Assembly (NCBI RefSeq): GCF_000400465.1
Contig: NW_008806292.1
Span: forward strand, 62,001-126,000
Origin: Wallemia ichthyophaga EXF-994
Lineage: Eukaryota; Basidiomycota; Wallemiomycetes; Wallemiales; Wallemiaceae
Direction: 5' to 3'
Length of the DNA: 64,000 nucleotides
Shown here: piece by piece, positions 55,934 to 64,000 of the stretch
Layout: every line of letters begins with the position of its first letter
Numbering within the stretch: position 1 is the stretch's first letter
Notes under the pieces: model-generated
Told to the model about the DNA's origin: nothing
Database searches by the model: none
The model's input: only the letters and a program-made list of their open reading frames with translations
Program-made: the position numbers and the translations under genes

Positions 55934-57282
55934 ATGAGCAACACACACGGTACATAAAGCAACGACAACAGATACGTGCCATGTGCTAATTACATTCGTC
56001 AATAGGCAGAAAAGACGCCAAGACTGCAGGACGCGGTCCGGTGGTGTCGATCGACAGCGATAACGAAGATTCAAGACTGACTTCATTCAACTTGCGTCCA
56101 GCTAGTCCAGAACCTAGAGCTGGCTTTGTTTCGACTGCCCGTAGGCTTTCATCTCTCACCATCTCTGCGCATCTCTAAAAATATTCACCAGCATCCCCAC
56201 ATTCCAAGAGCGGACGCAAGAGAAATGCCCTCGATAATCTCGATAGAAATGGCTCGAAGGTTTTCAAGAAACCAAAGCAAGATCTCATCCCAAATAGGAA
56301 ACCAGTCGAGAAAGACAAGACAGCAGGACCAGCAGCGTCATCTAAGGAGAACACCAACCTCTACTCGAATCAATACAAAAGAGAAAACATACATGACATA
56401 GTGGAAAGTGCTCACAATGCTCAGAACAGAGCCATTCAGTTCGCTTCCCCTGAAAAGAGAAACTGGATTTTGGATATGGTTCCATCACCTAAGAAGAGTG
56501 ATACGCCCAAGAAGGCTGAGAAGCTTCTTACTGCTTCTAAAACCTCTCAGAATGCTCCTCCAAAGGGAAAGAAACACATGTATCAGCTAACAGAGGTTGA
56601 CGACATGAGTGACATCAAAGACCTACTTAATAGGGAGGAGACTGTTTTACATACAGATACCTCGTCATCACAAATGGATGTAGATACTATGGAGAGCCTT
56701 ATTGATCTACAGAAGCTGATTGATAAGGAGAAGGATATAGATAGAGAAGCAGAGCTGCACCAGTCGAGCACTGGGAGTGGCGCTAGTCCCAATTCCCCTC
56801 GCAGCAACCACTTATCATCTAAGAGTGAGGAACTCATTCAAAGCGAACTTACGAATCGAATGAACAGGACTACCTCTGCAGATAAAGGGAAAGGTAAAGA
56901 ATGCAACAACAATATTAACGAAACTGGCGAAGCAAAACAAAGTGAAAAGAATAAGGACGAATCAAAAGCATCAGACAACCCATACGCTATTCTTGATAGG
57001 AAGGAGAGGCTTGAGTTGGAGCTACGCAAGCAAAGATGGCAAATGAGTACCTTCGAAGAGTGGAAAGAAGATGGTGTGGAAATCATTGAAGAATTCGCAG
57101 AATTAATTCACCAAGTACAAGAAAGAATAACCTCTAAAGTAACGCACATGACAGACTACATATCCAAAATTCAACAAGGCAAAACAATGCTCGGCGAACA
57201 AAAGCTTAAATTACAAGTAGCGAGAGAAGAGGTCAATGATATGACCAAAGCGCTGATATTTAAAAAGAGAAAAAACGACTAA
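55934..57282 (+). CDS. Coiled-coil protein, possibly ECM11-like
   Basis: Three exons give about 410 aa. The start at 55934 (MSNTHGR) splices to KDAKTAGRGPVVSIDSDNED, then via a second ~57-nt intron to PSPHSKSGRKRNALDNLDR. The middle is disordered, basic and Ser/Pro-rich. The C-terminus (RLELELRKQRWQMSTFEEWK, GVEIIEEFAELIHQVQERIT) is helical and resembles the Ecm11 C-terminal domain, which is part of the meiotic synaptonemal complex in yeast. VVSIDSDNEDS is a SUMO-interaction-like patch. The family call is tentative. Its stop overlaps the convergent POL12 stop. Confidence 0.55.
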
Positions 57283-59334
57283 ATATTAACTATATCGACT
57301 CTGCAACGATCACTTAAGTCATGCTGAATATATTGATTTTCTTGTGCCTTTAATTGCTGTTTGTTGATAGGGTGTATCGATAAATGTGCGAATGTACCAC
57401 TGTTCTTTCCTTTTGCTGCGTAATAGGGATTTATGCAAAGTGATTGGTCTACTTTTTTTATGAAATGCTTAAGCATACTTGGTAATATCAGTATATCGGG
57501 TATCACCTTCTCCTCATCTTCTTCGCCAGTCTTTCCATTGGGAAATGATGCAAGTTCAAGGTGCGATACATCCAAATTAAGCTCGTGCGACATCTCTTTT
57601 GGTGGCGGGAACATAGGATAATAACTTTGCTGGTCAATTATATCGCGACACAAACTCATCATGTTGTCCCTTGGATTACTGTCTTGAACAGCGTCGTCTT
57701 CTTGATCAGCTTCTTTGAGAGTTTTGAAAAACTCCTGATTGCGTAGATGCATCAAGTTATCGACGTTTGATATACCAAACAAGACCTCGTTGACATGGAA
57801 CGAAGCCGGATTTGTGACGCATTTACATCTCTTTCAAACTTGTCAGTCAGATGAAAGGTAATGGAGCGAGACATACCTGTTTTGGTGGTAGACCGAGGTT
57901 ATTGCGAGGTAATGAGTTTTGCGGATATACGACATATGGAGTGATAAGATCTCTCACACTCGGTATCAACACTGCCGTACAACCTGCAGCCACTTCTAAC
58001 GCTCTAGTGAGTCTGTTTCCAATACGCATTCTAAACAAATCCTCCGGAAGTAAGTCGATCTGGCCTGCCTGAATCATTGGGTGGTTCGAATCAATGAACG
58101 GACCAAGCTAATGCTATAATCAGACGAGTAAAGTATTGCGAAGGTCTTTTACGTACCAAAACGAGAACATCCGGTTGTCTCTTTTCAACTTGACTCATCA
58201 GAGCGTCAAATGGCTCGTAATTGAGGTTGTTGTCTATTGTGAAAGGACCTGTAGCAACCATTACTGACATTGGAGAAGAGCCCAAAGAGTCCGTGGAGTG
58301 CTGCATTTCTAATAGCTCAGTTGAATGAGTCTTTACAGCACTCAATGGCGGCATCTACGCTGTATGTTAGCAAAACAAAGAGTATTTCATTAGACATACG
58401 GTGAATATTTCTTCGACACCAAAGTATCCTGCGCCTCTATTAGAGCCCAAAACACCGATTATGCGACCAGGGAACAAGCGAATGCCCTTACTGCCTTTAG
58501 GTACACCTCTTACTTTGCACTCGTTTGAGAAGCGTAAAGGTATTCTAGCGCCGCTGCCTAAGGTCTTTGAAGTTTCGAGAATGACACTATCGTCGCTGAG
58601 CTTTGTTATGTCACTTTCTTTGCAAATTCTTCCGATACAGATTCTTTGTGACTTGAGGTGGGGTTAGTTAGGGAGATTCTGAGGATGAAACATACCATAT
58701 TAACTATACTTGGGTCACCAATTTCGAAATTAGGTTCACCTTTGAAGAGGTCTTTCACTCTGTTCGCGAAATAATCGATACGCTCATCAAGTACGGCTGA
58801 GCGCTCAGAGAGCTTCTCGAACATGTATCTATACTTGAATTTGTTTAAGGAGACAGCAGACATGAGGTTGACGCGTGGTTCTAAGCCGGAGTACTTTGGA
58901 GCGAGATTGAGGTGACCATTGAAGGTATTGACGATAAGGTCTGGGTTCTTGCGTAGTGCAAAGTGGTTATGTGTGGGCTTTGGAGTGCTATCGTTGGAGT
59001 GATTAGAAGGGGTGAGTGGGGATTGATTGGACTGAGTGGATTTCAGCGGCGTTGATTGCTGATTGACCCTCTTTTTCAAATTGAGTGAATGATTCTTCAC
59101 CGGAGTACTCTGTGCAGCCTCAGATCTCAATTGAAGCTTAAAATTGCGTAAATTTGAAACATTAAGATTCTTGTCGATGCTGTTATTTAATATAAATGAT
59201 TCCCACTTAAAGTAAAGTTCTTCTGGCGGTAGATTGTGTATTTTGCAGGTGGAAAGTAATTCAAGGCTTAAGTTTTCATCTGAGGTATTGAATAGCTTGG
59301 ATATGCTGTGGCTGTGGCTATTGGTGGATGTCAT
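57279..59334 (-). CDS. POL12: DNA polymerase alpha-primase subunit B
   Basis: About six exons encode roughly 600 aa. The N-terminal part (PPEELYFKWESFIL) and a linker rich in STP motifs lead to KFKYRYMFEKLSERSAVLDE, then the OB-like region joined over introns as INMSQRICIGRICKESDITK and NECKVRGVPKGSKGIRLFPG. The phosphoesterase-like domain includes MVATGPFTIDNNLNYEPFDA, VLIPSVRDLITPYVVYPQNS and PASFHVNEVLFGISNVDNLM. Catalytic metal ligands are lost in this family. It regulates priming at replication origins. Two ACGCGT sites lie 33-49 bp upstream. Confidence 0.92.
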
Positions 59335-59366
59335 TGTTGACTTCTCGATGAATGTCGTCTAAGAAG

Positions 59367-59383
59367 ACGCGTATGAAACGCGT
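59367..59383. promoter_or_regulatory. Paired MluI cell-cycle boxes upstream of POL12
   Basis: ACGCGT at 59367-59372 and 59378-59383, spaced 11 bp start to start, the same spacing as the POB3 pair. They sit 33 bp upstream of the POL12 ATG. MBF-type control at G1/S is expected for POL12 from other fungi; here it is inferred from the motif. Confidence 0.55.
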
Positions 59384-59451
59384 AAATCAAGATACAAATA
59401 TAATTTATTCTTCATTTCGTACAACATATTCAAATTCTATCTCCATTTCAT

Positions 59452-59898
59452 TCAAACTTCTCCAGATCCTCTCCTTTCCCTAGGCAGCTGTCCTTGATTT
59501 GGTGAAGAAGACAAATTATTCGAATTTGAAGCGGGGGAAGAGTGAGGAATGCTATTTTAGTTTATATGAATCATTTTGAATATAACTAGACACAAACTCA
59601 CGTTTCTGGTTTGGGTATAGCCGTACCAACTGGCTGTGATGATGTCTTTACGCCTGCTTGCTCCATTGCATAATCACCACTATCAAAGTATTGTCTGCCT
59701 TTGTTTGCGCCTGTGTATTTTTAAATTGTGTGCACACTCCTCGTTATCAGTTAACCAACCTAGCAATGCACCCGGTGCGCCCTTCTTCGGCTTCAATTGT
59801 CCAAACTTTGATTTCAATTGATCTTCTTGGGCTTTGATGTCACTCATTCTGTGATTCTGTTGATTCCGTCGTTTCTGTTGATTGTTCGTGGTCATCAT
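59452..59898 (-). CDS. IGO1: Endosulfine family protein (IGO1/2, ENSA/ARPP19)
   Basis: Three small exons encode about 115 aa. The first reads MMTTNNQQKRRNQQNHRMSD then QLKSKFGQLKPKKGAPGALL, and the second GANKGRQYFDSGDYAMEQAG, holding the invariant FDSGDY (59670-59687). The Ser there is the Greatwall/Rim15 target in other eukaryotes; phosphorylated endosulfine inhibits PP2A-B55 and controls mitotic entry or quiescence mRNA stability. The last exon adds a Ser/Pro-rich tail ending GSGEV. Introns are about 50 nt. The gene is easy to miss because no exon exceeds ~150 nt. Confidence 0.85.
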
Positions 59899-60015
59899 AC
59901 GTCATGCGTAATTAACTATACACGGCAATTTTGAAAATTAATTTATTAAGTAAAAACGCAATCTATTATACAAAACGCTATACAAGCAACTCTAGGCTAC
60001 ATATTCTCAGCCTAT

Positions 60016-62120
60016 TCAACTCTTACTAGTCACTCCCGCTGACGACACCTTCTTTGACGGCGTCTTGCTTACTGATTTATCTCCATACTTTAATAATTGA
60101 TATAAAGAAGATATTTGATCTGCCTGTTTTGTCATGTGAGCCTTGAGCCCTGAGCCCGCGTTATTTCCTATGACCTACCTTTGACTCAAGCACACTTATC
60201 ACTTGATGTAAATGCTGCGTCAGCACTCTCCTCTTTGGTGCATTTGATGCTGGGTCAAGCACTTTGAATTGCTCTGACATTTCTCCGTATATTCCCTTGT
60301 AGTGTGCAAAGTCATCTTCCAACTCTCGAACTACTCTTGCCAATACCGTTTGTGGCGGTACCTTGCTTTCCCAACCCGAAGAGCTCTTCCCTATACGCTC
60401 AATCAAGCCTTCGACGAAGCCATCATCGCCCACTTTCTGCTCAACCGGCGTTGGTGGTGGTGCTACGCCGGACGTCCGTCTTGCAGACTTCGATGTAGAC
60501 GCAGGTAATGACCAATACATCCCCACCTTGTCTTTTGATCCACGTTTCGATGTCTTGGGTGTGGCTGTTGTTGAGTTTTCGTCGACATACATTCCAGCCA
60601 CCTCCTTCTCCTTTTTACTCCTATCAAACTCTTCTCTTCTCCTCTCTTTACTATGCTCTGTTGTCTCTGTGGATGGATGCGAACGTGCTGCTCTGTCTCT
60701 TGTTGGCGAAAAGAAAGAGCCTGGTGCTGGATCAGAGCGGAGATGAGCGCCGAATGGCCTGAGGACGAGTTTAGGTGGTGCTTCATCTGTCCCTTTCTCG
60801 TACGAGTTGTGCAATTTGTGCAAAGCCTGACTTTCTTTCTCTTTTTCTTTCTCTTTCTCTTTTTGTCTTTCTTTCTCCTCAATTCTTTCTTTCTTTCTCT
60901 TTTTCTTTCTCTTTTTCTTTCTCTTTCTCTTTTTGTCTTTCTTTCTCCTCAAGTGCTTCTCTTTCGCGGATCGCTTCTTTCTGAAGTACCTCTCTTTCAC
61001 GCTGTGCTTCTCTCTGCTCAAAAGCCTCTCTCTCACGCAGAGCTTCTCTCTCCCTAAGTGCGTCTCTCTCCCTAAATGCTTCTATCTCTTTCCGTGACCT
61101 CTCTTCTTCCTTCTCCTTACCCTCGTTGAGCGCTCTCCACAACCCGTCGACATCCTTGTTGAGTTTGGTGACTTGTCCGTTAAGCCAACCGATTTCCCTA
61201 TCTTTATCGACGAGTTTCGCTTCGTTTGCGCTGCCGTCGCTCTTCAGTTCGTTGATTACTTGGGCCTGTGTGTTGAGATCGCTCTTGAGGTTTTCCACTA
61301 AGCTGCGCAGTGTCTTGGCCATCTCCTCCAGTGCTCTCTTCTCCTCAGCCAAAGCCGCATACCTCGCCTGCCAATGCTGTTCAATTTCGTGTGCACTCTC
61401 TTTTTTCGCGCGCGCCGCTTCTCGTCTGGCTGATATCAACTCCTCCTCCAATTCCTGTGCGCGTTGTCTCGTCTGGGCGTTCTCCGCATTGAGTGCGCCC
61501 AATTTATGTTCGAGGTTATTTATACTGCTGAGGATTACTTGCTCATCCTCTCTGCCCAATTTAGTGCGTTTTGAAGACAGCAATTTGTGTGTATCGCCTG
61601 CCTTATCCGGCGACGCAGTTGCATAAGTGAGACCTGTGATATCAGGCAAGCGAGCACCATCCATAGTCCTGCTATGGTTAGGCTCCTCATACGTGCTACC
61701 ACCGAAGCGTGATGGGTTAAATGGCGATGGATTGACTGGCTTGTTGCTTATTAGTCTGTCTAGCTCTTTACTGAGGAGTGCGCGTGAGGATGTCGTCGGT
61801 GCTGGTGTACTGCCATTCACTATCCCTTTCAGAGGCGTGTCACCTGTGGGATGTCCCTCTGAGCCTTTCGACGGCGTGTATTCGTAGTCGTTGCGACCGT
61901 ACTCGAGCGAGTAATCGTCGTATTCGTCATAATCCACGTCTTGTAATGTGAATCCTTCGAGCTGGTGGCGCAAACTCTGCTCAGCTCTCATCCTGTCTCT
62001 CTCTTCCTCTGCAAACTGGATCGTCTGCTGTCCAGGCGATGTGAGCGATGATTGTCGACTGTGCGACGTGTGCGAACGCGGTGTAGGTGATGGACTGGCT
62101 GGTGGTGATGGCTTGTACAT
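60016..62120 (-). pseudogene. CEP57-like coiled-coil gene, frame broken by a tandem duplication
   Basis: The N-terminal part (62120 to ~60880) reads MYKPSPPASPSPTPRSHTSH and a long coiled coil (QVILSSINNLEHKLGALNAE ... IREREALEEKERQKEK) and then stops at 60879. The C-terminal part continues in the next frame (EEKERQKEK, then LHNSYEKGTDEAPPKLVLRP) and contains the CEP57 microtubule-binding motif PPQTVLARVVRELEDDFAHY, ending after a last intron with ADQISSLYQLLKYGDKS at 60016. Fifty-one-base copies at 60832-60882 and 60902-60952, 70 bp apart, shift the frame by one. Removing one copy would make the frame continuous. It may be a true mutation or an assembly artefact. Confidence 0.75.
60832..60952. 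repeat. Imperfect 70-bp tandem duplication inside the CEP57-like gene
   Basis: Identical 51-nt copies (CT-rich on the plus strand, AAAGAG-type on the coding strand) at 60832-60882 and 60902-60952, separated by 19 nt of the same CT pattern. Offset 70 is not a multiple of three. Confidence 0.9.
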
Positions 62121-62442
62121 TTTTGTTGGTAGATTTTCTACCTCGTCGTGGATCCTTCACGTTTTTGATATGATGGAGACGGTCTGAAAACGACGCGATG
62201 TATTTCACCTGCCAAATTTGGATTTAGGTTGGGTACACGTGATTTATATTTGCTTGTCGTCTGTATATCCTTATACGCATGGCTATCCTTCTAGCCTTCT
62301 GCCTTGGTAAAAGTCACTCTCCCCGCTGCTGATCCGAGCTGATCCACCAATCCACCAAATACCTCAATTACTTGTAAAATTCCATTTAATTATTTATATT
62401 TACATGCAAGAAAGATTTATATCATTAACCCACTCCTTCTTC
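62121..62442. other. Intergenic, no feature seen
   Basis: About 320 bp between the CEP57-like start and the KGD1 stop (same strand), holding a promoter and a 3' UTR. Nothing recognised. Confidence 0.5.
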
Positions 62443-64000
62443 TCACCATGAAGCAGCAAATCTTGTGTTTCCTGGCTCAGTTGAAAATGCACCGTCCAGT
62501 ATCTTCTGTATTTCAGCCAAATGCACTGCCTTGGATCCTGTCGCTACCGAGCTAGATGGATCTCTACCCACATACTGTGGCCAGCGTTCCGAGTGATGCT
62601 TCGTTTGCTTCACCAACGTAAGCAATCTTTGTGAAACATATGACCACGCTCCATTGTTCAATGGCTCTTCCTGACACCAAGTTATTTCAGCATTAGGGTA
62701 TTTATCCAAGTGCTCTCCAATCAAGTCATATGGGAATGGTGAGATTTGCTCTACTCTTGAAATCGCTACATCATAAGCTTGTCTTTCTTCCCTCTCCTTG
62801 TAGAGTGTGTGGTACACTTGTCCTGAACACAATATATGCTTGCGTACTTTCTCAGGCTCGACCATCTTTTCATGATTTTCTGGCAGATATCTCTCAAATT
62901 GAGTCTGACCAGTCATTTCACTCAATTCTGAACGCGCCATAGGATGACGGAGAAGCGATTTGCTGAAGAAGAGAATGAGTGGTTTACGGAAGTCTCTGTG
63001 GACTTGACGTCTAAGAACGTGGAACTAATCGAGGTCAGCTTAGGCGTATGATTAACAATATTTACCCACGTAGTTCGCTGGCGTGGTTGGGTAGACAACC
63101 TGGATGTTACAGTCTTGATGCTGACGAGCCATTTCCTCCTCTGTTGGTACCTTAAATGGACTGTCATCAGCCAACTGCAAGAATCTTTCTATTCTACCAC
63201 TTGAGTGCTCTGGTCCTTGTCCATCGTAACCGTGAGGAAGCGACATAACTAAACCACTACGCTGAAGCCACTTACGCTCACCCGATGCAATGAATTGATC
63301 GATAATACACTGAGCGTTGTTAGCGAAATCACCAAACTGTGCCTCCCAAATGGTCAAGTTGTCTGGTGACACAAGTGAGTAACCAAGTTCGTAACCAAGA
63401 GCACCAAATTCAGAGAGTGATGAGTTACAGACGACAACTCCCGCCTGTCTGCTACCAAGATGGTTTAGAGGCATGTACAGTGACTCATTCTCCTGGTCAA
63501 CCAGTATAGCGTGTCTCTGTGAGAAGGTACCTCTTTCGACATCCTGTCCAGATAATCTGACGTGTATCTTCTCAAGTGCTAATGAACCAAGAGCTAATGA
63601 CTCGGCAGTTGACCAATCAATACCCTTTCCTTCCATAACCATCTTACCGCGATTGTTGATAATTCTGGCCAAGTTCTTGTGTGGTGTAAATCCATCTGGG
63701 AAAGTTGAGATAACTTTGCCAATGTTCTCTAATGTCTCTTGCTTCACGCCCGTGGCTGCTGTTGGGAGCACTCTGGCAGCGAGATCATCAGGTGAGGGGA
63801 AACCCTCCCAAGATGAACTCAACCATTCACGACCATGAGGTTTGTAATTGGTGGCGTTGTTAAATGCACCCTCGAGCTTTGACCAGACTGCCTTACGATG
63901 CTCTTCCATTTGCGTCTCGGTGAAAGCTTCTTCTTGTTGAAGTTGCTTGACGTACTTTGAGAGAGCAGTTGGTTGCTTGGCGATAGCCTCGTACATGACT
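62443..64000 (-). CDS. KGD1: 2-oxoglutarate dehydrogenase E1 (3' part, runs off the window)
   Basis: Two exons are visible, the upstream one from the edge to 63070 and the last 62443-63024, joined over a 45-nt intron. The last ~500 residues of the E1 enzyme are present: [20 protein letters not shown], the thiamine-dependent transketolase-like pyrimidine domain with [60 protein letters not shown], and after the splice [20 protein letters not shown] and the final [20 protein letters not shown]. The enzyme decarboxylates 2-oxoglutarate in the mitochondrial TCA cycle. The N-terminus and catalytic start lie outside. Confidence 0.95.

Overview
The window is nuclear DNA from a fungus, most likely a basidiomycete with a very compact genome. 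The evidence is dense gene packing (about 42 protein genes in 64 kb), very short introns (mostly 44-60 nt, two as short as 35 and 38 nt) with GTGAGT/GTGGGT-type donors, and fungal families such as an SKT5-type chitin synthase activator, a chitin synthase, a VMA11-like V-ATPase subunit c', CMT1-like GT69 mannosyltransferase and an HPt (YPD1-like) protein. A xerophilic lineage such as Wallemia would fit the small introns and a LEA-like protein, but that assignment is an inference.

Layout, left to right. 1-4.5 kb: 3' end of an unknown gene, a PHOSPHO-type HAD phosphatase, TFB1 (TFIIH) and ATE1 (arginyltransferase). 4.6-10.3 kb (minus strand): a protein with a degenerate retropepsin fold, a VAP/SCS2 ER-contact protein and a prenylated SEL1-repeat SKT5-like protein. 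10.3-12.7 kb: a 2.4 kb gene-free block with a decayed non-LTR retrotransposon end (RNase H plus CCHC-like tail) and a tRNA-like relic. 12.7-24.8 kb: FZO1 mitofusin, a RAD60/ESC2-type SUMO-like protein, POB3 (FACT), an HPt protein and TRAPPC10/TRS130. 24.9-37.3 kb: a membrane orphan, a PQ-loop transporter, MRP51, a class III CoA-transferase, a cyclin-fold protein, TPI1, IWR1, a mitochondrial LEA-like protein and CWF19-like. 37.3-47.7 kb: frataxin, VMA11-like, a WD40 protein, transaldolase, translin, GT69, RHO1, RPC17 and a small coiled-coil protein. 47.8-64 kb: PAXBP1/GCFC, a secreted GH37 trehalase, a division-1 chitin synthase, an ECM11-like coiled-coil protein, POL12, endosulfine (IGO1), a CEP57-like protein broken by a tandem duplication, and the 3' part of KGD1.

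There is no biosynthetic cluster; the genes are mostly housekeeping. Loose themes are cell wall and polarity (SKT5-like, RHO1, chitin synthase, GT69), S-phase/chromatin genes with paired ACGCGT (MluI cell-cycle box-like) sites (POB3, POL12), mitochondrial functions (FZO1, MRP51, frataxin, KGD1, LEA-like) and stress/osmotic functions (HPt protein, trehalase, LEA-like protein, endosulfine).

The most unusual points are: a non-transposon gene with a retropepsin-like domain whose catalytic Asp is replaced by Asn; two genes (VAP and RHO1) whose start codon is split by an intron so that unspliced RNA reads ATG-stop; a CEP57-like frame broken by copies 70 bp apart; a mitochondrial 11-mer-repeat LEA-like protein; and the LINE relic.
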